Positions 8,534 to 16,448 of a stretch of DNA of 64,000 nucleotides are shown here, in pieces. A program made the position numbers and the translations under genes. The stretch is from Cytobacillus suaedae. Lineage in GTDB: Bacteria; Bacillota; Bacilli; Bacillales; Bacillaceae_L. Under the pieces are notes generated by a model. It did not search any database and was not told the DNA's origin. It worked only from the letters and a program-made list of their open reading frames with translations. The DNA is taken from positions 855,001 to 919,000 of the forward strand of contig CP063163.1 in NCBI GenBank assembly GCA_014960805.1, read 5' to 3'. The first letter of the stretch is position 1, and the number at the start of each line of letters is the position of its first letter.

Positions 8534-9619
8534 TCAGAAATTTAAAATTCTAAATTTGCTCATAAAATCGCTAAATGCTTCACACGACTCATAAGAGACA
8601 GCATTGTAGATAGAAGCCCTACAACCGCCAATTGAACGATGTCCTTTTAATCCAATAAATCCATCCTCGGCTGCTTGTGTTAAAAACTTGTTTGTAAGCT
8701 CCTCAGTCGGCAATTTGAATGTAATATTCATGTTGGATCGACTGTCTTTCGTTGCATGTGGTATGTAAAAACCATCAGAATCATCAATTGAACGATATAG
8801 AAGCGTAGCTATTTTACTGTTTCTTTCTTCTATTAAATTTACACCACCTTGTTCTTTTATCCACTTAAGAACTAGTGAAAGTAAGTAGATGGAAAAAGTA
8901 GGGGGTGTATTATAAAGACTGTTATTTTTCACATGAGTGCTATAGTTCAAAATAGTAGGGATTGAATCTGGAATTGCTCTAAGAAGGTCCTTCTTTATGA
9001 TAACAACTGTCACACCAGCTGGGCCTAAGTTTTTTTGTGCACCTGCATAAATTAGAGAGAATGACTCAATATTTATCTTTTTGCTCATAAGGTCACTAGA
9101 CATATCGGCAATTAATGGAATCTGACCGGTTTCTGGGAAGGACTGAAATTGAGTACCATAAATTGTATTGTTTGATGTTATGTGTAAGTAGGAACTGTTT
9201 TTAGGCAGATTGAAAGTTGGAAAGGTAGGAATCGATGTGTAATGGCTATCTTTTGTAGAAGCGACGATAGATGTCTCACCAATTTTGCTTGCTTCCTTAT
9301 ATGCCTTTTCTGACCAAGCTCCCGTTAAGACATAGGAAGCTACACTGTCTTCAGTCAATAAGTTCAATGGAACCATTGAAAACTGTAGACTAGCTCCACC
9401 TTGCAAAAAAAGGACTTCGTACTCATCAGAGATTCCCAATAACTCTTTTAACAAGCTTTTTGCTTGTTCATGAACTCCTTCATACTCTTTACTACGATGA
9501 CTTAGTTCCATAATCGACATTCGGGTATTGTTAAAGTTAAGAAGTTGAGCTTGCGCTTCTTTTAGTACTTCCTTAGGTAAGGCAGAAGGGCCGGCATTAA
9601 AATTATGAATTTGCTTCAA
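8534..9619 (-). CDS. serC: Phosphoserine aminotransferase
   Basis: A 361-residue, PLP-dependent class V aminotransferase. It begins with the family hallmark NFNAGPSALP, carries the lysine segment YAGAQKNLGPAG (about residues 191-202), and ends with the conserved substrate-binding part GHRSIGGCRASIYNA. It makes 3-phosphoserine in serine synthesis and also serves pyridoxal phosphate synthesis. Translation starts with TTG behind AGGAGG. It is transcribed toward trpP with a 126-bp gap. Confidence 0.96.
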   Translation of the reverse strand: MKQIHNFNAGPSALPKEVLKEAQAQLLNFNNTRMSIMELSHRSKEYEGVHEQAKSLLKELLGISDEYEVLFLQGGASLQFSMVPLNLLTEDSVASYVLTGAWSEKAYKEASKIGETSIVASTKDSHYTSIPTFPTFNLPKNSSYLHITSNNTIYGTQFQSFPETGQIPLIADMSSDLMSKKINIESFSLIYAGAQKNLGPAGVTVVIIKKDLLRAIPDSIPTILNYSTHVKNNSLYNTPPTFSIYLLSLVLKWIKEQGGVNLIEERNSKIATLLYRSIDDSDGFYIPHATKDSRSNMNITFKLPTEELTNKFLTQAAEDGFIGLKGHRSIGGCRASIYNAVSYESCEAFSDFMSKFRILNF

Positions 9620-9705
9620 AAAAACGCCTCCTAACTAAATTGATGCTGAATTATTTTCTAATGGTAACATGATATTCTAAAAAGTAAAGTGAATTTTCAG
9701 TAAAG

Positions 9706-10277
9706 TTTGGGGTGTTCGTGTAGTGGAAGGTGGCGAGTTAAAAAAAATTTTCAATTCGGACAGGTTAAGTTGTGGGAGAGAGAAACGAGTCCGAATTCCG
9801 GGCTGATTCAGACAGGTTTAGAGGTGGGAGAGAGAAACGAGTCCGAATCACGGGTGGATTCAGACAGGTTGAATGGTGGGAGGGAGAAATGAGTCCGAAT
9901 CACAGGCAGATTCAGACAGGTTAAGTAGTAGGAGGGAGAAACGAGTCCGAATCACGGGCAGATTCAGACAGGTTTGGTAGTGGGAGAGAGAAACGAGTCC
10001 GTATCCCTGGCAGATTCGGACAGGTTGAGTAGAGGAAGGAAGAAACGAGTCTGAATCCCTGGCAGATTCGGACAGGTTAAGTAGAGGAAGGAAGAAACGA
10101 GTCTGAATCCCTTGTAGATTCAGACAGGTTGAGTAGTAGGAGGGAGAAACGAGTCCGAATGCCGAGCAGAATCGGACAAGTTGAGTAGTGGAAGGAAGAA
10201 ACGAGTCCTAATTCTGAGGAAATCCAGACAGGTTGAGGAGTGGAAAGAAGAAACGAGTCTAAATGACGACCAGAATC
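9706..10277. repeat. Tandem array of 52-bp repeats, 11 units
   Basis: The core GAGTC recurs at 9787, 9839, 9891, 9943, 9995, 10047, 10099, 10151, 10203 and 10255, always exactly 52 bp apart. A decayed first copy lies at 9735. Each unit has AGAAACGAGTCCGAATC, about 7 variable bases, GATTCGGACAGGTT, then a purine-rich G/A/T spacer. GTCCGAATC and GATTCGGAC are inverted, so every unit can form a 9-bp stem. The array fills the serC-hit interval. Open frames across it on both strands are low-complexity by-products. Confidence 0.95.
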
Positions 10278-10303
10278 TATCCCAATACCAAGAACTACTT
10301 TCC

Positions 10304-10338
10304 CAACAAAAAAGAGGTAATACAATGATTACCTCTTA
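10304..10338 (-). terminator. hit terminator
   Basis: The stem AAGAGGTAAT/ATTACCTCTT overlaps the hit stop codon and is followed, leftward, by a T run. It separates hit from the repeat array. Confidence 0.88.
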
Positions 10339-10758
10339 CTGGATAGCTTGTGAAATATCTGAAGCAATGTCTTGAAGGTTTTTTGCTGTGTATAGATTCG
10401 CATGAGATTTCCAAACAGCACCAAAACCATCACCTTTACCATACCTAGGTATAATGTGCATATGGAAGTGGAATACAGTTTGTCCAGCAGGTTCACCATT
10501 GTTACTTAACAAATTAATTCCAATTGGGTTGTACTTTGTCTTGATTGCATTTGAAATTTTAGGAACAGCTTCGAACACATGTTGTGCTATTTCTGGAGTT
10601 AACTCATAAACATTGTCTTTATGTATTTTAGGAATAACAAGTGTATGACCCTTAGACACTTGTCCAATATCTAAAAAGGCATATACATGCTCATTTTCAT
10701 AAACCTTCGCACTTGGAATTTCACCATTAATGATTTTGCAAAAAATACAATCACTCAT
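10336..10758 (-). CDS. hit: HIT family nucleotide-binding protein
   Basis: A 140-residue histidine-triad protein. It has an N-terminal zinc-type segment, CIFCKIINGEIP, and the catalytic triad HFHMHIIPR near residue 97. The family hydrolyses nucleotide phosphoramidates and related dinucleotides. I chose the ATG at 10758 (MSDCIFCK) because it fits the family length and follows AAAGG; an in-frame extension to 10848 would add 30 residues overlapping a terminator. It is divergent from ecsA, as in B. subtilis. Confidence 0.93.
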   Translation of the reverse strand: MSDCIFCKIINGEIPSAKVYENEHVYAFLDIGQVSKGHTLVIPKIHKDNVYELTPEIAQHVFEAVPKISNAIKTKYNPIGINLLSNNGEPAGQTVFHFHMHIIPRYGKGDGFGAVWKSHANLYTAKNLQDIASDISQAIQ

Positions 10759-10828
10759 TAAGATCAACCTTTCAAATTTTTCCTTTAGTTTATCATATCT
10801 ATCATAGCCAACAAAATTGGGTTTTAAA

Positions 10829-10868
10829 ATAAAAAGAGCAGAATGCAACGAATGTGCATCCTGCTCTA
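10829..10868 (-). terminator. Leftward terminator upstream of hit
   Basis: AGAGCAG and CTGCTCT arms with an inner ATGCA/TGCAT pair, followed leftward by TTTTTATTTT. It would end a transcript coming from the 10.87-11.45 kb interval, implying that this otherwise gene-poor region is transcribed leftward. Confidence 0.75.
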
Positions 10869-10923
10869 ATGAGAGAGGTTAAGGGAGAATAGGTCACGCC
10901 TTACAGGTTAGAGTATCTTTGGT

Positions 10924-11256
10924 AAACACCTCATTTTTAAAGTGAAATGATTACTAATGAAAAGTTGAAGTTCCTTTGTTCAAGATGACCATCCCCTTAT
11001 AAAAGGCATAAGTTTCACAACTTATATTACGTGTAGATGATCTTTAACAAACACCTCATTTACAAAATGACTTATTGATACAGGCTTCTACAATTGTATA
11101 TAGTGGCCCGTAAACACCTCATTTTCGTAAGAGTAGGTTTGATATTTATCTTAGTTAAAGGCAACTCACTTTATTCAATACTACCATCCCCTTATTTGGT
11201 CGTGTTCATAGCATATCGTCTAAAACAAGGAATTGTCTTTCACAGACACCTCATTT
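10924..11256 (-). repeat. Duplicated A-B-A triad of purine-rich, ribosome-site-like motifs
   Basis: Read on the minus strand, motif A (AAATGAGGTGTTT or near) occurs at 10924-10936, 11049-11061, 11112-11124 and 11244-11256. Motif B (ATAAGGGGATGGT) occurs at 10988-11000 and 11183-11195. The order is A-B-A, A-B-A. The two triads are offset by 188-195 bp and single motifs are 61-71 bp apart. Both B copies are followed by TTGAAYAAAG. Only very short frames (7-10 codons) follow the motifs. No known RNA family is recognised. Confidence 0.75.
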
Positions 11257-11270
11257 CAAATTTTTGATGA

Positions 11271-11402
11271 TCAGTCATCAAATGCTTTTTTAATCTCCCC
11301 CTCTTCAAAAATTATGATGCCCGGTGTGGAATTGAAATATGCAAAAGATAATTTTTTTCTACAAATGTCACAAACATGTCGAAAAAGAAGTACTTTTGAC
11401 AG
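11271..11402 (-). CDS. Candidate 43-residue CxxC microprotein with CTG start
   Basis: An excellent ribosome site, AAAGGAGG, lies 7 bases before CTG, which opens a frame of 43 codons. The peptide contains HVCDICRKK and ends STPGIIIFEEGEIKKAFDD, which looks protein-like and slightly thioredoxin-like at its end. No ATG, GTG or TTG start is available, because the frame is closed just upstream by TAG. It would be the first gene of the leftward transcript that runs through the A-B-A motifs. It could equally be a decayed gene or chance. Confidence 0.35.
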   Translation of the reverse strand: MSKVLLFRHVCDICRKKLSFAYFNSTPGIIIFEEGEIKKAFDD

Positions 11403-11500
11403 GCTCTATCCTCCTTTGTCGAAAGCCCATGAATGTTTCTCTTTATGGTAAAATTTGATATGATTAGTAAAATAATGAATTGAAAAAGAAGGGATTAACC

Positions 11501-12244
11501 ATGTCACTTTTAGAGGTAAAACAGTTAACGGGTGGATATACGAAAAATCCTGTTCTTAAGGATGTGTCCTTTACAGTAAATCGAAATGAAATTGTGGGTC
11601 TAATCGGTTTAAATGGGGCAGGGAAAAGTACGACAATAAAACATATCATTGGGCTTATGGAAGCAAAGCAAGGGCAAGTTTTGATTAATGAGAGGTTGTT
11701 GAAAGAGGACATTGAGAAGTATCGTTCTCAGTTTAGTTTTATTCCAGAAACACCTATATTATATGATGAACTAACCTTATTTGAACATTTAGAGTTAACC
11801 GCAATGGCCTACGGTTTAGATAAGGAAACTTTTGAATCGCGTCTTCAGTCACTATTAAAAGAGTTTAGGATGGAAAAGAAATTAAAGTGGTTTCCAGCTC
11901 ACTTCTCTAAGGGGATGAAACAAAAGGTCATGATTATGTGTGCTTTCTTAGTGGAGCCTTCATTATATATTATTGATGAGCCATTTGTTGGGTTAGACCC
12001 ATTAGGTATACAATCACTTCTTGAGCTAATGAACAAGATGAAGGAAAACGGTGCTGGTATCTTAATGTCCACACACATCTTGGCTACTGCTGAAAGGTAC
12101 TGTGATTCGTTTGTTATTTTACATAACGGAAAGGTTAGGGCGAAAGGAACTCTTACTGAACTAAGGAAAGAGTTTAACATGGAAAACGCAACGTTAGATG
12201 ATATCTATATTCAGCTAACAAAGGAAGAAGATACGAATGATTGA
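11501..12244 (+). CDS. ecsA: ABC transporter ATP-binding protein EcsA
   Basis: A 247-residue ATPase subunit with Walker A GLNGAGKST (residues 36-44), an ABC signature in HFSKGMKQKV, and Walker B LYIIDEPFVGLD. Its length equals B. subtilis EcsA. I chose the ATG after AAGAAGGG; an in-frame TTG at 11480 has no ribosome site. Ecs mutants in B. subtilis are defective in secretion, competence and regulated intramembrane proteolysis. It overlaps ecsB by 8 bp, indicating translational coupling. Confidence 0.95.
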   Translation: MSLLEVKQLTGGYTKNPVLKDVSFTVNRNEIVGLIGLNGAGKSTTIKHIIGLMEAKQGQVLINERLLKEDIEKYRSQFSFIPETPILYDELTLFEHLELTAMAYGLDKETFESRLQSLLKEFRMEKKLKWFPAHFSKGMKQKVMIMCAFLVEPSLYIIDEPFVGLDPLGIQSLLELMNKMKENGAGILMSTHILATAERYCDSFVILHNGKVRAKGTLTELRKEFNMENATLDDIYIQLTKEEDTND

Positions 12245-13454
12245 TGCTAAGAAATTATGGAAACATAGAAACAGTCAATATATAACAGAAATTAGACGCT
12301 ATTTAAAATATATGTTCAATGATCATTTATTGATTGCTTTGATCTTTTTAATTGGTGGAGCGGCCTTCGTTTATAGTGGTTGGCTTGAAACACTGTCATC
12401 AACATTTCCTGCCATTCTAATTATTGCTCTACTGTTAGCAATTCCATTGACAAATAGTCAGATTCAAACCCTTTTAAAAGAGCCTGATATTGTCTTTTTA
12501 TTGCAAGTAGAAAATAAGCTGACACCGTATTTTCAAAAAGCATTTCTATCGAGTTTAGTGTTACAAAGTTATCTATTATTACTATTACTCGCGGCTATAT
12601 CGCCATTGTATTTTAAAGTTACAGGTAATTCATTCCTAGCTATCTTCGTGATTTTTTGTGTTCTTATCTTACAAAAAATATGGAATTTGCTGATAACATG
12701 GAATGTAAATTACTTTATTGAACCTTGGGCACGTACGACAGATCAACTTGTGCGATTTTTTATTAACTTTTTGTTTGTGTATTTAATTTTAAAAGAAGCA
12801 AACTTTCTGTTTATCGTAGGCATGATTACAATTATGATCGCCCTTCTCCTTTATTTTAATAGAGCAACATCGTCAAAAAGTCTAAATTGGAATCAGCTAA
12901 TTGAATTAGAATCCAGAAGAATGCTGACATTTTATCGAATAGCAAACTTATTTACAGATGTACCTAAACTTAAAGAACGAGTCAAAAGGCGTAGATGGCT
13001 TGACTGGGTGATTGGAATGCTACCATACAGTCAACAAAATACATATGGTCATTTATACTTAAGAACTTTTTTACGCTCTAGTGATTACTTAGGAATTTAT
13101 GTCCGACTTATTGTTATTGGAAGCCTCATTCTCTATTTTATCCCACTTGAAAATGGGAAGATCTTAGTTGCCTTGTTATTTATCTATTTAACAGGATATC
13201 AATTAATGACTTTATGGAGACAGCACAGTTTAAAGATATGGATTGATCTGTATCCAGTTTCAAACGATACACGATTGGCTTCTTTTCTGCAGTTAATCTT
13301 AATCTTACTGGCAACTCAGAGTTTCCTATTTGCAATCATTGTGTTCGTGAGTGGGATGGCTAGTCAATCACTACTAGTACTCGTACTTTCAATCGGATTC
13401 ACTTACCTATTTGTTCATATGTACATTAAAGGTAAGATAAAAAAGCTTTCATAA
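12237..13454 (+). CDS. ecsB: ABC transporter permease EcsB
   Basis: A 405-residue polytopic membrane protein, matching EcsB in length. Hydrophobic pairs lie near residues 30-85, 100-155, 175-205 and 280-400, around a charged central loop. It forms the membrane part of the EcsAB transporter. Translation begins inside the end of ecsA. A hairpin follows the stop codon, before ecsC. Confidence 0.93.
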   Translation: MIDAKKLWKHRNSQYITEIRRYLKYMFNDHLLIALIFLIGGAAFVYSGWLETLSSTFPAILIIALLLAIPLTNSQIQTLLKEPDIVFLLQVENKLTPYFQKAFLSSLVLQSYLLLLLLAAISPLYFKVTGNSFLAIFVIFCVLILQKIWNLLITWNVNYFIEPWARTTDQLVRFFINFLFVYLILKEANFLFIVGMITIMIALLLYFNRATSSKSLNWNQLIELESRRMLTFYRIANLFTDVPKLKERVKRRRWLDWVIGMLPYSQQNTYGHLYLRTFLRSSDYLGIYVRLIVIGSLILYFIPLENGKILVALLFIYLTGYQLMTLWRQHSLKIWIDLYPVSNDTRLASFLQLILILLATQSFLFAIIVFVSGMASQSLLVLVLSIGFTYLFVHMYIKGKIKKLS

Positions 13455-13460
13455 ACAGTT

Positions 13461-13487
13461 GCCCCTTATCGAGTATAAGGGGCTTTT
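13461..13487 (+). terminator. Terminator or attenuator between ecsB and ecsC
   Basis: The stem GCCCCTTAT/ATAAGGGGC is followed by only four T, so read-through into ecsC is plausible. Confidence 0.7.
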
Positions 13488-13558
13488 GAATTCATTGAAT
13501 CTTTCTATAAATACAGCCGTATATAAATAGACAGTATTTTAAAAAGGACGTTGATAGT

Positions 13559-14266
13559 ATGAATGACTATGAAGTAAAGGCTAAAGAAGAATTAGGTAAG
13601 TGGAAGAAAAAGATAACGAAAAAATCAACGATACTAAATCGTTTCTCCAAAACAGCGCAAACAAAGATAAATAGCTATATCCCAGAAAAGGCACATCAAA
13701 TGATTACCGAAAGTATTAAGAAAATGGTTCAAGCCACACTAGCTGGTTCCGAGTACACAACCAAACAAAGAGATGTAAGTGATTTAACTTTAGAGGAAAA
13801 AGAAAAGCTTGTCTTAGAAAGATTAAATGTGTATAAGCGAACAGCTGCTGTAGAGGGAGCGGGAACGGGAGCAGGTGGTTTTTTATTAGCTCTAGCTGAC
13901 TTTCCATTGCTACTTTCTATTAAAATGAAATTCTTGTTTGAAGTAGCATCAATCTATGGGTATGACTCAAAAAAATACGATGAGCGTTTGTTTCTTCTCC
14001 ATATCTTCAAATTAGCTTTTTCTAGTGATTACTACAAAGAAGAAACACTTGCGTTAATTGAGGATTGGTACGAAAAAAAGAAGGAGTTAGAAGAGTTAGA
14101 TTGGCGTGTTTTTCAACAAGAGTATCGTGATTACATTGATTTTGTAAAAATGCTTCAATTAATACCTGGGATAGGAGCAGTGGTAGGTGCTTATGCGAAC
14201 TATAACCTCCTTGACCAGCTAGGAGAAACAGCGATTAACTGCTACAGGTTAAGGTATTTCGAGTAA
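13559..14266 (+). CDS. ecsC: EcsC family protein
   Basis: A 235-residue protein of the EcsC family. It has a basic helical N-terminus, then a Gly-rich hydrophobic core near residue 97 (AAVEGAGTGAGGFLLALADFPLLL) and a second one near residue 202 (IPGIGAVVGAYANYNLL). The family is widespread and its biochemical role unknown; ecsC is dispensable for the known EcsAB phenotypes. It is the third gene of the ecs locus and ends at a strong terminator. Confidence 0.92.
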   Translation: MNDYEVKAKEELGKWKKKITKKSTILNRFSKTAQTKINSYIPEKAHQMITESIKKMVQATLAGSEYTTKQRDVSDLTLEEKEKLVLERLNVYKRTAAVEGAGTGAGGFLLALADFPLLLSIKMKFLFEVASIYGYDSKKYDERLFLLHIFKLAFSSDYYKEETLALIEDWYEKKKELEELDWRVFQQEYRDYIDFVKMLQLIPGIGAVVGAYANYNLLDQLGETAINCYRLRYFE

Positions 14267-14288
14267 AGAATGAGTGTTATTATGACCA

Positions 14289-14326
14289 TAAAAAAGCGTT
14301 TGGACCAAGGTTCCAAACGCTTTTCT
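14289..14326. terminator. Bidirectional terminator between ecsC and yhaA
   Basis: The stem AAGCGTTTGGA/TCCAAACGCTT is bordered by A tracts on the left and TTTTCTTC on the right. It can serve both convergent genes. Confidence 0.9.
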
Positions 14327-14329
14327 TCA

Positions 14330-15532
14330 TTAAGCTTCTATTTTCTCTTCTACTTTATTATTAATTAAGTAGTTAAGCGCAGCTGATCCTAATGTTTTTG
14401 ATGCAACTAGCATTGCTTTTTCATCAAAATCAAATTTAGGGTGATGGTGTGGATAAGGAACATCCACATTTTCCGGCCTAGCTCCTGTAAAGAAGAATGA
14501 ACCTTTAACATGTTGTAAGTAATATGCAAAATCTTCTCCACCCATTTGAAGATCTGCTTCTTCAATAGAGGTCACTCCAGGTACACTTCTTGCTAATTCG
14601 ACTAAGAATTCAGTTTCAGCTTTGTGATTCACAACAGCTGGATAGCCACGTTCAAACGAATATGTGTAAGAGGAGTCAGATGTGTAACAAGTACCTTTAA
14701 CAATTCGCTCAATTTCCTCTTCAACCTGTGTACGTACTTCCTCATCAAAAGTACGAACCGTACCAATTAACTTTGCTGTATCTGCAATAACATTAAACGC
14801 ATTTTCAGCTACAAAAGATCCTACAGACACAACAGCTGACTGCACAGGGTTAACTTTTCTACTCACAATTTGTTGAAGGTTAACAACAAGTTGTGAAGCT
14901 GTTACAACCGCATCCTTTGTTTTATGTGGCTGGGCACCATGTCCACCTGCACCTTGTATTGTAATTTCGAAACGGTCAGCAGCAGCCATAATCGGTCCAA
15001 CTCGATATTGAATCATTCCAGTTTCGTCACCTGCCCAAAGGTGAGTTCCAAAAATAGCATCGACTCCATCTAAGCATCCATCTTCTATCATTGCAATGGC
15101 TCCACCTGGTGCATACTCTTCAGCATGTTGATGGATGAATACAACTGTACCAGGAATTGAATCCTTCATCTCATGAAGTACTTTTGCTAGCACTAATAAA
15201 GTTGATGTATGCCCATCATGACCGCACGCATGCATAACGCCTGGAACAGTTGATTTGTAAGGGACATCCTTCTCATCTTGAATTGGGAGAGCATCAAAAT
15301 CTGCACGTAGTGCTACAGTTTGTCCAGGTTTTCCACCTACTACTTTGGCAACAACACCATTTCCACCCACGTTTGTACGAACTTCAATACCTAGTTCTAT
15401 ATAGAAGTTAGCTATATATTCAGCCGTTTTATATTCTTTAAATGAAAGCTCAGGGTGTTGGTGTAAATGACGTCTAATATCAACCATTTCACTATACTTT
15501 TCTTCAAGTGATTCAAACAATTCAAGTAACAT
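14330..15532 (-). CDS. yhaA: M20 family amidohydrolase (YhaA-like)
   Basis: A 400-residue M20D-type metallohydrolase with the family metal and catalytic segments: RRHLHQHPELSF, ALRADFDALPI, MHACGHDGHTS, HQHAEEYAPGG and the C-terminal MGGEDFAYYL. A lid/dimerisation insert lies around residues 185-295. Relatives cleave N-acyl or aminoacyl amides; the substrate here is not evident. It sits after ecsC, as yhaA does in B. subtilis. The ATG follows AGGGGG. Confidence 0.9.
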   Translation of the reverse strand: MLLELFESLEEKYSEMVDIRRHLHQHPELSFKEYKTAEYIANFYIELGIEVRTNVGGNGVVAKVVGGKPGQTVALRADFDALPIQDEKDVPYKSTVPGVMHACGHDGHTSTLLVLAKVLHEMKDSIPGTVVFIHQHAEEYAPGGAIAMIEDGCLDGVDAIFGTHLWAGDETGMIQYRVGPIMAAADRFEITIQGAGGHGAQPHKTKDAVVTASQLVVNLQQIVSRKVNPVQSAVVSVGSFVAENAFNVIADTAKLIGTVRTFDEEVRTQVEEEIERIVKGTCYTSDSSYTYSFERGYPAVVNHKAETEFLVELARSVPGVTSIEEADLQMGGEDFAYYLQHVKGSFFFTGARPENVDVPYPHHHPKFDFDEKAMLVASKTLGSAALNYLINNKVEEKIEA

Positions 15533-15653
15533 GGATGTTGCCCCCTATATTTTTTGTTAAAGTTAAAGAACGGTACTAATTTTCTAGCCGTGTTGTGTGT
15601 CCTGTAACGAAAATCAACAACATAGTTTAACAATGCCTAATTTTTCAAACTAT

Positions 15654-15669
15654 TGCTATAATTATAGCA
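15654..15669. promoter_or_regulatory. Perfect 16-bp AT-rich palindrome
   Basis: TGCTATAATTATAGCA lies in the divergent interval between yhaA and the PAP2 gene. It looks like a dimeric regulator site and contains a -10-like TATAAT. No named regulator can be assigned: it lacks the central unpaired base of a PerR/Fur-type box. Confidence 0.4.
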
Positions 15670-15738
15670 TGTTACTATAATAGTTATGAATCTTTTGTTT
15701 TAGACTAATAGAATTAAAATGGAAAGAAGTGAGAGATA

Positions 15739-16428
15739 TTGGAAACAAAAACACAAGACCCAATAAAAACAACGAATGCAAATTTACCATTCTATTTTTT
15801 TCTTAGTTTTACAGTACCATCTATTGCTTTATTAATTTTATTGTTCCAACAGGTTACTTCAGGATCAGAAGTGTTCGGGGACAAGGTTATCGGAAGTTTT
15901 GTGAGTGCTATTACGAATCCATTCACCGTCTTTGTCTTTACTATCTTTACTAATTTTGTAACGACAGAGGGGGTTATTATTCTACTTGTTATCTCCATTG
16001 GATTGATATGGTGGAGAAGTAGAGATTATGTAGCTATGATTGTTCTAGCTGTAGGTACGTACCTTAGTGATGAGGTGAATCAGTGGTTGAAGTTAACAAT
16101 AGGGAGAGAACGTCCTAGTATTGATGCTAGTGTTTTTGCAGAAGGACATAGCTTTCCAAGCGGACATGCAATGGTAGGTATTATGTTTTATGGCTTTTTA
16201 ACTTATTTTGTATTTTCACAACTAAAAAATAGTAAGCACAAATTAATCTTGGTTATTACAATGTCGGTAATTATATTCTCAATTGGACTCAGTCGAATAA
16301 TCTTAAATGTACATTATCCATCTGACGTTATTGCAGGTTTTGCAGCAGGTTTTATTGGATTAGTGATTATGATTTTACTACATAAGGTTGGGAATACTCT
16401 GCTTCAACAAAAACTAAAAAAGGGATGA
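15739..16428 (+). CDS. PAP2-type membrane phosphatase
   Basis: A 229-residue protein with about six membrane segments and the three lipid phosphatase motifs: KLTIGRERP, PSGH (in SFPSGHAMVG) and SRIILNVHYPSD. Such enzymes dephosphorylate phosphatidylglycerol phosphate, undecaprenyl pyrophosphate or similar lipids outside the membrane; the substrate is not determinable here. Translation starts with TTG after AAGAAGTGAG. It ends at a terminator shared with the opposing gene. Confidence 0.9.
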   Translation: METKTQDPIKTTNANLPFYFFLSFTVPSIALLILLFQQVTSGSEVFGDKVIGSFVSAITNPFTVFVFTIFTNFVTTEGVIILLVISIGLIWWRSRDYVAMIVLAVGTYLSDEVNQWLKLTIGRERPSIDASVFAEGHSFPSGHAMVGIMFYGFLTYFVFSQLKNSKHKLILVITMSVIIFSIGLSRIILNVHYPSDVIAGFAAGFIGLVIMILLHKVGNTLLQQKLKKG

Positions 16429-16446
16429 ACACTCATCCCTTTTTAA
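16416..16446. terminator. Bidirectional terminator
   Basis: The stem AAAAAGGGATGA/TCATCCCTTTTT overlaps the stop codon of the PAP2 gene and lies just after the stop of the converging gene. Confidence 0.92.
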
Positions 16447-16448
16447 TT

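Noticed and set aside
9706-10277. CRISPR array
   Set aside because: The whole 52-bp unit is repeated, with no unique spacers, and no cas genes are present.
9707-10375. Open frames of 61-82 codons inside the 52-bp array on both strands
   Set aside because: They are low-complexity by-products of a repeat with purine-rich strands. They end at different points, lack ribosome sites and do not keep one frame, since 52 is not a multiple of three.
10924-11256. Known riboswitch or T-box upstream of ecsA
   Set aside because: The repeated motifs read on the strand opposite to ecsA, and I see no T-box sequence, specifier stem or recognisable riboswitch core.
11396-11454. SigA promoter for ecsA from TTGACA at 11396
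   Set aside because: No acceptable -10 lies 16-18 bases downstream. A TGGTAAAAT extended -10 near 11446 has no good -35, so I did not assign a promoter.
15654-15669. PerR/Fur-type box
   Set aside because: The palindrome is perfect with no central unpaired base, and it does not fit the 7-1-7 pattern.
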